Shown piece by piece: positions 9,267-17,938 of a stretch of 64,000 bases of DNA (the first letter of the stretch is position 1; every line of letters begins with the position of its first letter). The notes beneath the pieces were generated by a model. That model saw only the letters and a list, made by a program, of their open reading frames with translations, did no database searches and was not told the origin of the DNA. The position numbers and the translations under genes are program-made. The stretch is from Acidobacteriaceae bacterium (GTDB taxonomy: Bacteria; Acidobacteriota; Terriglobia; Terriglobales; Acidobacteriaceae), in assembly GCA_025350325.1 (NCBI GenBank), contig JANXYB010000005.1:1-64000 (forward strand), in the 5' to 3' direction.

Positions 9267-10193
9267 TTAAGCGGACTTCCGCCGCGCACCCTTTGCCGCA
9301 GGCTTCACCAAGCCGATTCCCTTGCTGGCAACAGCCTCTTTCGCGCTTACCACCGGCTTCTTGGTTTGGCGTGCCGCAGAGCTTTCTGCGCCTAGGCTAC
9401 TGCGTAGTGCATCCATCAAATTAATCACCTTGCCGCTAGACACGCGCTCCGGCTCATCCTTAGGTATAGGTAGATGATTGATCTTCGCATCTACAAGTTC
9501 CTTGACCGCAACCTCATAGCCATCTTCAAATTTCCCGATCTCAAATTTCGAAGACATCTTTGTAATCAGCGCTTCCGCTAATTCCAGGTAATCCTGCTTG
9601 ACCTCGGTCGACTTGATATCGCGAAAGTAATCAGCCTGGTTGCGCAGTTCGTTCTGATACCGCAGCGTGTAACCCATCATGCCGCGCCCGTCCGTGCCCG
9701 CCGCGGTAAGCGCAAAAACATGCTCTCGCCCAGAGAACGCAATCTTGCCGATCGCGACTTTGCCTGATTTGATCAGCGCCTGGCGCACCACACCGAATGC
9801 CTCAGCCTGGTCATCATTTTCCGGCACTACGAAATAAGGTTTCTCTACGTATTCTGGGTTCAGCTCATTCAAATCGATGAATTGCGAGACCGCGATAGTG
9901 TGCTTTGATGGGACGCGCAGGTTATCCAACTCACTCGGCTCGATGATGACGTATTTGCCTTTGCTGTACTCATAGCCTTTGACGATTTCGTCCTGTTGCA
10001 CCACCTCAGCAGCCTCATCGCTGCGGCTGTCTACGGCACTTTGCAGCACCTTCTGATGGCGCACGCGCTCACCCGTGCTGCGGCTTATCTGGTGAAAACT
10101 GATCTGACTCTTGCTTTCGGTAGCGACGTAAAGACTCACGCCCACCGACACCAGCGAAATCTGAACCTGACCTGTCCAGTACGGTCGCGCCAT
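9267..10193 (-). CDS. ku: Non-homologous end-joining protein Ku
   Basis: 308 residues. Bacterial Ku forms a ring-shaped homodimer on DNA ends and recruits the ligase LigD. The start MARPYWTGQVQISLVSVGVSLY and the segment VRHQKVL...EVVQQDEIVKGYEYSKGKYVII are typical of the Ku core (about residues 1-255). The C-terminus (SSAARQTKKPVVSAKEA to KGARRKSA) is Lys/Ala-rich, resembling the extended basic tails that give some bacterial Ku proteins extra DNA affinity. AGAGGTGAT provides a strong ribosome site. LigD is not in the window, so its partner must be encoded elsewhere if NHEJ is functional. Confidence 0.95.
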   Translation of the reverse strand: MARPYWTGQVQISLVSVGVSLYVATESKSQISFHQISRSTGERVRHQKVLQSAVDSRSDEAAEVVQQDEIVKGYEYSKGKYVIIEPSELDNLRVPSKHTIAVSQFIDLNELNPEYVEKPYFVVPENDDQAEAFGVVRQALIKSGKVAIGKIAFSGREHVFALTAAGTDGRGMMGYTLRYQNELRNQADYFRDIKSTEVKQDYLELAEALITKMSSKFEIGKFEDGYEVAVKELVDAKINHLPIPKDEPERVSSGKVINLMDALRSSLGAESSAARQTKKPVVSAKEAVASKGIGLVKPAAKGARRKSA

Positions 10194-10362
10194 CGATCAC
10201 CTCTGTTGACTGTTTTGATTCCACGTCAAACTCTAAAGATGTCTTTTACAAACTATGAGTTACCAATTTGACTGCAAGCCCGGTCGCAGGAACACAATAG
10301 TACTTTGGCTTTGGAAATCACGCAATGGAAAAGACACTACAATCCGAAAGCATGGAGGCACA

Positions 10363-10662
10363 ATGACGCTCGATCGACTTTTGTCCCGGGCCGCACTCGA
10401 GTGCGTTGAGGAGCGGGAGCGCTACCTGGCAATTTTTACCGTCGGTATGAACGGTTACGTGTGTCAGAACAAGTTAGATGTGGACGAGAGCCGCGCCCTC
10501 TTCAAAGGCACCTATCGCGAGTGCCAGGTTTGGATCGAACGCCACGGCATAGTAGCAGCACTCCTATTCATCCTCGCCCATAGGAGCGAGGTGCCCGAGC
10601 TATCTGCCGGCACCACGACGCCGACTGATCTGTTAACTCTTCTCGCTGTCAATCCACGATAA
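10363..10662 (+). CDS. Hypothetical protein, 99 residues
   Basis: Not recognised. I start it at the ATG at 10363, because GGAGG sits eight bases upstream; the frame extends 36 codons further upstream without such support. The product is a small, mostly helical, slightly acidic soluble protein (MTLDRLLSRAALECVEERER...) without a signal peptide or membrane segment, with two Cys residues in the first 35 or so and a third later. It lies divergently from ku and 145 bases ahead of uvrB. Its codon composition and the ribosome site suggest it is real, but function is unknown. Confidence 0.6.
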   Translation: MTLDRLLSRAALECVEERERYLAIFTVGMNGYVCQNKLDVDESRALFKGTYRECQVWIERHGIVAALLFILAHRSEVPELSAGTTTPTDLLTLLAVNPR

Positions 10663-10796
10663 ATGCGAAACCCACGACCCCGCTTCAATCACAACTGGCT
10701 GGTACAGATCGCACTCTCTCACACATAAAAGCAACGGTCCACGTCACCTCGTTGACCTGAAGCACTGCTGTCTTCGCCTAATCTTCGCTCTTCGGC

Positions 10797-10802
10797 TATA
10801 AT
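10797..10802 (+). promoter_or_regulatory. -10 hexamer TATAAT directly before uvrB
   Basis: A consensus TATAAT ends five bases before the uvrB ATG at 10808. No Shine-Dalgarno sequence exists between them. A start of transcription about six to seven bases after the hexamer would fall on or next to the ATG, giving a leaderless mRNA. No good -35 is present at the usual distance, so it is an inference. Confidence 0.55.
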
Positions 10803-10807
10803 TAGTT

Positions 10808-12799
10808 ATGGATTTTCAGCTTGTCACCAGCTACACGCCGCGCGGAGACCAGCCCCGCGCTATCCGCGAGTTGATGGACGGCTTGGCCGCGGGCGAAAAG
10901 CATCAGGTACTCCTCGGCGTTACTGGTTCGGGCAAAACCTTCACCATGGCGAAGGTCATCGAGCAGTCCAATCGGCCAGCCCTCATCCTCGCGCACAACA
11001 AGACCCTGGCCGCGCAGCTCTATCACGAATTCAAGCAGTTCTTCCCCGGCAATGCCGTCGAATACTTCGTTAGCTATTACGACTACTACCAGCCCGAGGC
11101 CTACATTCCCGCAGGCGACTTGTATATCGAAAAAGAAGCCACCATCAATGAGGAACTAGACAAGCTGCGTCTTTCCGCCACGCGTTCTCTCTTTGAACGC
11201 CGCAATGCGATCATCGTCAGCTCCGTAAGCTGTATCTACGGACTCGGTTCGCCTGAAGCCTATTACGGCATGCTCCTACTGCTCGAAAAAGGTCAGCGCA
11301 TCAGCCGCAAAGACATCACCCGTCGCCTCGTCGAAATTCTTTATGAACGCAACGACGCAGATTTTCGGCGTGGCACATTTCGCGTGCGCGGCGATGTCAT
11401 TGAGGTTTTTCCTACCTACGACGAAACCGCATACCGCATTGAACTGTTCGGCGACGAGATTGAATCTTTGGCGCAGATCGATCCCCTTTTCGGTACCGTT
11501 AAACAGAAGTATGCGCGCCTGCCTATTTACCCCAAGAGCCACTACGTGGTGCAGCCCGAGCGGCGGGCCGAAGCCGTCGATTCCATCGTGAAGGAACTGA
11601 ACGGCTGGGTTGCTGAGCTCGAATCGCAAGGCCGCATGGTCGAGGCGCAGCGCGTTCATCAGCGTACCCGCTTCGATCTGGAAATGATCAAGTCGATGGG
11701 CTTCTGTCACGGCATCGAAAATTATTCGCGCCACTTTTCCGGCCGCCTTCCCGGCGAGGCTCCGCCCACCCTGCTCGATTATTTTCCTCGCGACTTTTTA
11801 CTCTTCGTCGATGAAAGCCACGCGACCATTCCGCAGGTGCACGGCATGTGGCACGGCGACCGCAGCCGCAAGCAGAATCTGGTCGACTACGGCTTTCGTC
11901 TGCCCTCCGCCATGGACAACCGCCCTCTCAAATTCGAGGAGTTTGAAAATCGTGTGCAGCAGGCAATTTATGTTTCCGCCACACCTGGGCCTTACGAGCT
12001 CACGCGATCCGCCGGAGTGGTCGTCGAACAGGTCATACGACCTACCGGCCTGATCGATCCTGAGGTAGAAATTCGACCTGTCAAAGGCCAGATCGACGAT
12101 CTGTTAGCCGAGATTCGCGATCGCGCCAAGCGCAATGAGCGCGTGCTTGTCACCACCCTCACCAAGCGCATGTCAGAAGATCTCGCAGGCTACTACACAG
12201 AGGTCGGCGTGCGCTGCCGCTACATGCACTCTGAAATCGAAACCCTGGAGCGCGTCAAGCTTCTCGCAGGTCTGCGTCGCGGCGAATACGACGCTCTCAT
12301 CGGCATCAACCTTTTGCGCGAAGGACTCGACCTGCCCGAGGTCTCCCTCGTTGCCATTCTCGATGCCGATAAAGAAGGCTTTCTTCGCTCCTCTGGCTCC
12401 CTGATTCAGACTATGGGCCGCGCTGCCCGTCACCTCGAGGGCCGCGCCATTCTGTATGCAGATCGCATGACCGATTCAATGAAACAGGCCATCGGCGAGA
12501 CCGACCGGCGTCGCGCCATCCAGCGCGCGTACAACGAAGAACACGGCATCACGCCCACCTCCATCATCAACACCATGGACATGGGCCTTGCGCAGATTCT
12601 CAAGGCCGAATACGGCGAAGTCGAAGAAGAAGCTATGGCGTCTCTTCCCGACTTCGCTTCACAGACGGAGCTCGATGCTTTCATCGCCAAGCTCGAACAA
12701 GACATGCGCGAAGCCGCGAAGAGGTTCGAATTTGAAAAGGCAGCCCGCATGCGCGACAACATCAAGGAACTTCGCGAAAAGGAGTTCCTGTTTGGATAG
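10808..12799 (+). CDS. uvrB: UvrABC excinuclease subunit B
   Basis: 663 residues, the usual UvrB length. UvrB receives damaged DNA from UvrA, verifies the lesion with its beta-hairpin and presents it to UvrC for incision. Visible are the start [17 protein letters not shown], Walker A GVTGSGKT (residues 37-44), the beta-hairpin region [12 protein letters not shown] (about 92-103), the helicase motif segments [13 protein letters not shown] and QTMGRAARH, and the C-terminal UvrC-binding helical hairpin [15 protein letters not shown]. The N-terminus matches other UvrB proteins, so the start at 10808 is secure despite the absence of a ribosome site. No LexA-type operator was recognised upstream. 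Confidence 0.97.
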   Translation: MDFQLVTSYTPRGDQPRAIRELMDGLAAGEKHQVLLGVTGSGKTFTMAKVIEQSNRPALILAHNKTLAAQLYHEFKQFFPGNAVEYFVSYYDYYQPEAYIPAGDLYIEKEATINEELDKLRLSATRSLFERRNAIIVSSVSCIYGLGSPEAYYGMLLLLEKGQRISRKDITRRLVEILYERNDADFRRGTFRVRGDVIEVFPTYDETAYRIELFGDEIESLAQIDPLFGTVKQKYARLPIYPKSHYVVQPERRAEAVDSIVKELNGWVAELESQGRMVEAQRVHQRTRFDLEMIKSMGFCHGIENYSRHFSGRLPGEAPPTLLDYFPRDFLLFVDESHATIPQVHGMWHGDRSRKQNLVDYGFRLPSAMDNRPLKFEEFENRVQQAIYVSATPGPYELTRSAGVVVEQVIRPTGLIDPEVEIRPVKGQIDDLLAEIRDRAKRNERVLVTTLTKRMSEDLAGYYTEVGVRCRYMHSEIETLERVKLLAGLRRGEYDALIGINLLREGLDLPEVSLVAILDADKEGFLRSSGSLIQTMGRAARHLEGRAILYADRMTDSMKQAIGETDRRRAIQRAYNEEHGITPTSIINTMDMGLAQILKAEYGEVEEEAMASLPDFASQTELDAFIAKLEQDMREAAKRFEFEKAARMRDNIKELREKEFLFG

Positions 12800-12867
12800 C
12801 GCCCAGAGCCTGCAAGCCTACCGACGCGCCACGACCTGATCTTGCACCTTGGCACAGCTGCCTTCGT

Positions 12868-14160
12868 TCACTCGTACAACGGAATGGGGACCTGTTCGAC
12901 GATCTCCAGGCCGAATCCTTCGAGGGCGGGGATGTGCATGGGCGTGTTTGAAAGCAGTCGGATGCGCTGGATGCCGAGGTCGGACAGAATCTGTCCTCCC
13001 AAGCCGATGGCTCTAAGGATGCGCCCGGTGCGGGCTTGCGAGCCTTCGCGCGTGCGCAGTTCCTGATGGAGCATCAGACGCGGGGCGGCGTATTGGTTTA
13101 GATGCGCGCCGACCGCTGTTCCGCTCACTGAGAAGACGGAACTCGAAGCAGAGCCGCGATCGATCTCAAATCCGCGCGAAGTGTTGTGTAAATAAAGGAT
13201 GACGCCGCAACCTTCCGCAGCAACCATCCGCATGGACTGGTCGAGTATTTCGCGGCAATTGCAGTCGGCAGCAAAGACATCGCCTGCGGTGCAACGCGTA
13301 TGCACTCGAACCAGAACTGCGTGTGAACAAGGTGGCCGAGTGGTGCGGGAATCGCCGGGTACGTTAGCCGAACCGCCATGGCAGGCCGGACAGGTAGGGC
13401 AGAGATCGCCACGGACCAGCGCAATATGACTCTCGCCGCCGTTGACTTCACTCTCGTAAGCGATCATGCGGAATTCGCCGTGCCTGGTCTGAATGCGGCT
13501 TTCACCTGCGCGCACTATGTAGCGTTCGTGACGCAGACGGTAGCGAATCAACTCGGCGACTGTGAGGATGCGTAGGCCGTGCTCGGCGCAAAATGGAATT
13601 AAGTCGGGAATGCGAGCCATCTCGCCATCGTCGCGCATAATTTCGCATATGACCCCGGCAGGTTGCAGGCCGGCCATACGGGCGAGGTCGACGGAAGCCT
13701 CTGTCTGCCCTGCGCGGACCAGCACACCACCTTGACGGGCGCGCAGCGGAAAGATGTGGCCGGGGCGCACAAGATCGCTGTAGGTTGATTCCGGGGCCAA
13801 CGCAGTGCGAATGGTGTGAGCGCGATCAGCAGCGGAGATGCCGGTGGTGACTCCTTCTCGAGCCTCGATGGTTTCAGTAAAGGCGGTGCCGAAGCGAGAG
13901 GAGTTCACTTGGGTCATGGGGAAAAGGCGCAAAAAATCTGCGCGCTCGTCGGTCAGGGTCAGGCAGATGAGGCCGCGTCCGTAGCGGGCCATGAAGTTGA
14001 TCGCTTCTGGGGTGACGTGCTCGGCGGCGAGGGTAAGGTCCCCTTCATTTTCGCGATCTTCATCGTCGACTACGACCACCATGCGACCGGCACGGATATC
14101 CTCGAGCGCGCCGGGCACGTCGGTAAAGGGAGGCTCGAAGGTGCGTACACTTTCTGGCAT
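12868..14160 (-). CDS. ribBA: RibBA-type DHBP synthase with divergent GTP cyclohydrolase II domain
   Basis: 430 residues from the ATG at 14160, chosen because AAGGTG lies about six bases upstream; an upstream in-frame TTG at 14202 has no support. The N-terminal half (about 1-200) is an orthodox 3,4-dihydroxy-2-butanone-4-phosphate synthase: [11 protein letters not shown], the HTIRTAL and [10 protein letters not shown] segments, and [15 protein letters not shown]. The C-terminal half aligns with GTP cyclohydrolase II but is altered. The Zn Cys triad is present as C-x9-C-x-C instead of C-x10-C-x-C; the usual QEGRGIGL reads NTSRGFEI; D-x-RDYG reads ILRAIG. A Cys-rich insert (CPTCPAC...CSH) sits just before VLVRVHTRC. 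It may make only the butanone phosphate, or the second half may have a changed activity. Confidence 0.88.
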   Translation of the reverse strand: MPESVRTFEPPFTDVPGALEDIRAGRMVVVVDDEDRENEGDLTLAAEHVTPEAINFMARYGRGLICLTLTDERADFLRLFPMTQVNSSRFGTAFTETIEAREGVTTGISAADRAHTIRTALAPESTYSDLVRPGHIFPLRARQGGVLVRAGQTEASVDLARMAGLQPAGVICEIMRDDGEMARIPDLIPFCAEHGLRILTVAELIRYRLRHERYIVRAGESRIQTRHGEFRMIAYESEVNGGESHIALVRGDLCPTCPACHGGSANVPGDSRTTRPPCSHAVLVRVHTRCTAGDVFAADCNCREILDQSMRMVAAEGCGVILYLHNTSRGFEIDRGSASSSVFSVSGTAVGAHLNQYAAPRLMLHQELRTREGSQARTGRILRAIGLGGQILSDLGIQRIRLLSNTPMHIPALEGFGLEIVEQVPIPLYE

Positions 14161-14243
14161 TGGGAACACCTTATTCTCGCCTATGGTGGTCGCTAAGGGC
14201 AAAGAGGTACCTCGAAGTACAGAATATGCTTTGCTAAACGATC

Positions 14244-14274
14244 AAAGCGCCACCCGAAGGCGGCGCTTTTGTTG
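14244..14274 (-). terminator. Rho-independent-type hairpin after the 75-residue ORF
   Basis: AAAGCGCC and GGCGCTTT flank a small inner CC/GG stem with a CGAA (or TTCG on the minus strand) tetraloop, a very stable hairpin. It lies 20 bases beyond the stop codon of the minus-strand small gene at 14294. T-runs are present on both sides (TTTTGTTG on plus; TTTGATCG on minus), so it may act in either direction. Confidence 0.6.
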
Positions 14275-14293
14275 TACAGACAGAAGGAGAAAC

Positions 14294-14521
14294 TTAGAGG
14301 GTAGACTCGATTTCGAATCCCCAAGCCTCAAGCAGCGCCTCTGGGATGTACTTGGAATTCTTATTCCGGCGGGCCCACTCCCGCAGGCGGGTAGACCGGA
14401 TGTACTGATCAGGGGTAAGCTTGAACTCCTTAACGATCTGTTCGAAGGAGGTCACAGTGGGCACTACCGGCCCGATGGGCTCCGGTTTGCCCCAATTTGG
14501 ATTTCCACGACGTTTTGCCAT
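14294..14521 (-). CDS. Small conserved-looking basic protein, 75 residues
   Basis: Function not recognised. The protein begins [19 protein letters not shown], is rich in Lys/Arg and Pro at its N-terminus, and continues with a helical segment [20 protein letters not shown] and [16 protein letters not shown], which could be a compact helix-turn-helix-like or nucleic-acid-binding fold. AAGGAC lies upstream of the ATG as a ribosome site and a strong hairpin follows, so it looks like a genuine single-gene transcript. The motif resembling RRGNPNWG is one I associate loosely with small Acidobacteriota proteins, but I cannot support this from memory with certainty. Confidence 0.7.
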   Translation of the reverse strand: MAKRRGNPNWGKPEPIGPVVPTVTSFEQIVKEFKLTPDQYIRSTRLREWARRNKNSKYIPEALLEAWGFEIESTL

Positions 14522-14800
14522 TGGTTGTTGTCCTTATATTTCTGATTGAGATCGTTGTTCAGCATTGAACCGCCGCTGGGGATTTGGGCAGTCCTGTATC
14601 AACTCTAGAACATGAGTTTAGCTGTATTTACTTCAAAAATCAAGCGAAAATGCGCCTGATTTGACGATTTAGTGCAGATTTGCGATGTGTGCAATTCGAG
14701 CTTGATTCCCTTCTCATACATAATTTGCGAACAGTATGCGGGGGATTGGCGAACCTCAAGCTGTAACTGCATGTACGGCGCATTGGTGGGAAGATATGGC

Positions 14801-15400
14801 ATGTCGACATCATTGCGGATAAAGGCTTGTAGCCTGCTCCTGCTGGCTGTGTGTGCGCCAAGCTGTCGAGCGGTGGAACTGAAGGTGAGCCGCGAAGCCC
14901 TGGAGAGGACTTTGAATGAACAGCTTTTCAGCGGACCGAACGGGCGCTACTACCTCAAGGGGACGGCAAAGTCCGCATGCTCGGTTTACGCCGATGAGGC
15001 ACACCTCACGTTTGCGCAGGATCGAATCGTGGTGCGTATCAAGACGCGAGCGCGGATGGGCAAATCCATGGGCGAATCGTGTGTCGGAATCTCGCTCGCT
15101 CCGATCGCCGAGGTTTCGCTGGCGCCGTATGGCGAGGGCGAAACGATCGGGTTCCGAGATGCGCAGCTCATCAGGGTCAGCGATCAGCGCGAGTTGAACT
15201 TCCTGCTTGCGCCATTTATGAGCCGTCAGATTCCGTCGAGCCTGAAAGTGAACGCGGCGGGGCTGCTGCGCAAGGCGCTGGAGGGATCGACAGCGACGTC
15301 AGGATACAAGGTGACGTTGGAGAAGTTGAAGATCCACTCAGTACAGATTGTGGGCGATGCGCTGGTGCTCGATGTGGACGGGGATATCGTGGTGAAATAG
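14801..15400 (+). CDS. Secreted hypothetical protein, 199 residues
   Basis: Not recognised. I start it at the ATG at 14801, where a signal peptide begins (MSTSLRIKACSLLLLAVCAP, then SCRA). The mature part is rich in beta-strand-like alternations: VELKVSREALERTLNEQLF, then a strand-dense region with GISLAPIAEVSLAPYGEG, and an Ile/Val-rich C-terminus. The opening segment vaguely resembles small lipid-binding or YceB-like periplasmic proteins, but that is weak. A strong terminator follows at 15422, so it is likely its own transcript. The upstream extension of the frame to 14672 has no signal peptide and no ribosome site. Confidence 0.7.
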   Translation: MSTSLRIKACSLLLLAVCAPSCRAVELKVSREALERTLNEQLFSGPNGRYYLKGTAKSACSVYADEAHLTFAQDRIVVRIKTRARMGKSMGESCVGISLAPIAEVSLAPYGEGETIGFRDAQLIRVSDQRELNFLLAPFMSRQIPSSLKVNAAGLLRKALEGSTATSGYKVTLEKLKIHSVQIVGDALVLDVDGDIVVK

Positions 15401-15421
15401 CGGTTGCGACGGGCCAAAGAA

Positions 15422-15456
15422 AAAGCCCAACGGAAATCGCCGCTGGGCTTTCGTTT
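15422..15456 (+). terminator. Rho-independent terminator
   Basis: Stem AAAGCCCA / TGGGCTTT with a 14-base loop followed by TCGTTTCG, 21 bases after the stop codon of the secreted hypothetical gene at 15400. It also lies 22 bases from the convergent uspA 3' end and may serve both; an A-rich run on the other side would be a T-run for the minus strand. Confidence 0.75.
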
Positions 15457-15477
15457 CGATAAGTCTAAAGGTCGGGT

Positions 15478-15990
15478 CTACCACCACTCCATCAAGCGGC
15501 TCGACGAAACCTTTGCGCTGCTCTTGGGTTTGGGGGTGCGCATAAGCATCAGGCTGCACGGTGCCAGTTTGACCACCTTCTCGGCGATCGACCCAAACAC
15601 CATCGGGTACCATCCCGAACGGCCATGGGTTGAAATGACGACCAGATCGATGTTGTCGTGCTCGATGGCTTCGAGGATCGAGCCAGCTACGTCTTCTCCA
15701 ACATCTACGCGGGTGGTCGCCTTGAGGCCCTTGGCATCGAGAGAGGCTTGCGATTTCGCAAAATGAGCGGTCGCCTCTTTCTTTGCGGCATCAATGATGG
15801 CGCTCTCTGAAACAGTCTCGGGAAGCGTGACGGTGGAAAAGGGTGGGATCACATTCAATAGAAAAAGCTCGGCATGAAATTTTTCGGCCAGCTCGGTGGC
15901 TGCTTCAAGCGCGGCGTGCGATGACGAACTGAAGTCGATGGGCACAAGAATCTTGGTTGGGACTGCGCTGTTAGCGCCTGCTTCGGACAT
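15478..15990 (-). CDS. Universal stress protein, UspA family
   Basis: 170 residues from the ATG at 15990, which has GAGGAG at good spacing; the open frame continues upstream but lacks support. One Usp domain: the first strand KILVPIDFSSSSHAALEAA, the helix AEKFHAELFLLNVI, and the nucleotide-binding signature STHGRSGW-x5-FGSIAEKVV followed by CSLMLMR, which corresponds to the G-x2-G-x9-G(S/T) ATP-binding pattern. Members respond to starvation, oxidative or envelope stress; the exact role is not predictable. It lies divergently from the FAD oxidoreductase at 16163. Confidence 0.93.
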   Translation of the reverse strand: MSEAGANSAVPTKILVPIDFSSSSHAALEAATELAEKFHAELFLLNVIPPFSTVTLPETVSESAIIDAAKKEATAHFAKSQASLDAKGLKATTRVDVGEDVAGSILEAIEHDNIDLVVISTHGRSGWYPMVFGSIAEKVVKLAPCSLMLMRTPKPKSSAKVSSSRLMEWW

Positions 15991-16162
15991 TCCGGTCTCC
16001 TCGCCGAACCACAGGGTGGCCGGCCTCTTATTTTCGTCCCCAATCATAGCAAGGGACCATGCACATCGATACGTGACCGGCAACACACCTAAACGCCGCG
16101 GCAGCACACCGGCGCTTGGGCGTTACCGCCGCAGGATGGTGAGATGTTACCGTAATACGCGT

Positions 16163-17755
16163 ATGAGTTCCGCTACCGCTGATGTCTTGGGTGAAATCGG
16201 GCTGCCAATGCCCATTCACGACCTTGTAAATCGTACCTGGGACGTGATCGTAGTGGGGGCCGGGCATAACGGCCTGGCGTGTGCGGCCTACCTCGCCCAG
16301 GCGGGCCAGCGCGTGCTGGTGATCGAGAGCCGCGACAGGGTGGGCGGGGCATGCACCATCGAGGAGCCGTTCCCCGGCGTCAGCATGTCGCCGTGCGCAT
16401 ATCTTGCAGGGCTGCTGCATCCTTTGGTCGTCGAAGAATTGCAGTTGGCGCGGCGCGGGTTTCAATGGACGCCGGCGGTGAATGGGCTGTTCGTTCCCTT
16501 CCTCGATGGATCGAGCATTCAGCTTTGGGATGACGATGAACGCTGCACCGCGGAGGTGCGCGCGTTCGCGCCGCGCGACGTGGATGGATTTAACGCGATG
16601 TGCGATGTGATTCGGCGCTTGCGGGACCGGCTGCGGCCTCCGGGCGCTGATGATTTCTGGATCGGCGATGCGCCTACGCGGGATCAAATAGAGGACCGGT
16701 TGGGCAACGATGCCGAGGCACGGTCTGTGCTGTTTGATTGGTCGATGGCTGAGTTTGTTGAACGATACATTCAAGACGAACGGCTGCAGATTGCGTATCT
16801 CGGGCAGGGTGTGATCGGAACGAATGCGAGCCCATTTGACAAGGGCACAGCCTCGATTCGTTTTCATCATGCGTCGGGGCGTCTGGGCGGCATGCCGGGT
16901 ATGTGGGGCTACGTGCGCGGCGGCATGGGGATGGTTTCATTTTACTTTTGCGACGCGGCGCGGGACGCCGGGGCGACGGTAGTCTCTGGCGTGCCTGTGG
17001 CAGAGATTGTGCCCGGTGAATGCGTAGTGCTTGAAAGCGGCGAGCGCATTGCGGCAGGCGTGATTGTGTCGAATGCGGATCCGCGGCGGACGTTGAAGAT
17101 GCTTGGGCCGTCGGCCGATGCGGGCTGGCGCAAGCGTATTGAGGACGTGCCGATTGAGGGCTGCACGGTGAAGCTGAATGTGCATTTGAAGGAGCTGCCG
17201 AATTTTACCGCCCGGCCAGGAACGAACGAGGCGCATCACTACGGGCAGATCAATGCGCCGCTGACCAAGGCGGAGTGGAAAGATGGATTTGCCGCGGCGC
17301 GGCGCGGTGAGTTGCCGGAGCAGCTATGGTGCGAGCTTTATTTTCAAAGCGTGCATGATGCGTCGATCGTGCCTGCAGGCGAACACACCATGAGCGTGTT
17401 TGCGCAGTACGTGCCTTACAAATTTGCGCGAGGGACGTGGGACGAGCGGCGCGATGAAGTGCGCAAACTGGCGCTGCAATCGCTGAGGCGGTTTTGTTCA
17501 AACCTGGACAGTGCGGTGATCGATGCGCGTGTGCTGGGGCCGCCCGATATCGAGCAGAAGGTAGGGCTGACGGGCGGCCACATCTTTCAAGGGGAATGCC
17601 TGCCGCAGTACATGTGGTCGAATCGGCTAAGCGCGCGCACGCCGATGGCGGGGATGTATTTGTGTGGGGCGTGTACGCATCCTGGCGGGAGCGTGATCGG
17701 GATCAACGGGCGGAATGCGGCTATGGCAGTGTTGAAGGATTTTGGTGCGAAGTGA
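16163..17755 (+). CDS. FAD-dependent oxidoreductase, phytoene-desaturase/PYROXD2-like
   Basis: 530 residues. The N-terminal dinucleotide-binding fold is clear: DVIVVGAGHNGLACAAYLAQ, then VIESRDRVGGACTIEE, the GGxC/GG motif of the flavin amine oxidase and carotenoid desaturase superfamily. The C-terminus has the second FAD segment MAGMYLCGACTHPGGSVIGINGRNAA. The architecture is that of PYROXD2-like or retinol-saturase-like enzymes rather than a true carotenoid desaturase, and no carotenoid genes are nearby, so the substrate is unknown. I took the ATG at 16163, in a stretch without a ribosome site; an ATG a few codons later (near 16208) would also leave the domain intact. Confidence 0.88.
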   Translation: MSSATADVLGEIGLPMPIHDLVNRTWDVIVVGAGHNGLACAAYLAQAGQRVLVIESRDRVGGACTIEEPFPGVSMSPCAYLAGLLHPLVVEELQLARRGFQWTPAVNGLFVPFLDGSSIQLWDDDERCTAEVRAFAPRDVDGFNAMCDVIRRLRDRLRPPGADDFWIGDAPTRDQIEDRLGNDAEARSVLFDWSMAEFVERYIQDERLQIAYLGQGVIGTNASPFDKGTASIRFHHASGRLGGMPGMWGYVRGGMGMVSFYFCDAARDAGATVVSGVPVAEIVPGECVVLESGERIAAGVIVSNADPRRTLKMLGPSADAGWRKRIEDVPIEGCTVKLNVHLKELPNFTARPGTNEAHHYGQINAPLTKAEWKDGFAAARRGELPEQLWCELYFQSVHDASIVPAGEHTMSVFAQYVPYKFARGTWDERRDEVRKLALQSLRRFCSNLDSAVIDARVLGPPDIEQKVGLTGGHIFQGECLPQYMWSNRLSARTPMAGMYLCGACTHPGGSVIGINGRNAAMAVLKDFGAK

Positions 17756-17938
17756 TGGCTTGCGCCCGCGATGGAGAAGAGCAATCGCAGGGCGTTAGAC
17801 TTCGCTGCGCTGCGCTCTGGATGACAAGCCTTGATGGCGCTTATCGCATACCTCTTCAGGGTGTGTCAGGCCTCGAGTCTGGAGGCTTCGCAAGATTAAG
17901 TTTCATTGGCATCGCGGCTCTGCTATGCTCCGCCGTAC

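Noticed and set aside
10255-10362. Upstream 36-codon extension of the 99-residue hypothetical protein
   Set aside because: No ribosome site; the internal ATG at 10363 has GGAGG at good spacing.
14161-14202. TTG start for ribBA and an FMN riboswitch upstream
   Set aside because: The ATG at 14160 has a better ribosome site, and the upstream 100 bases lack the conserved FMN aptamer elements.
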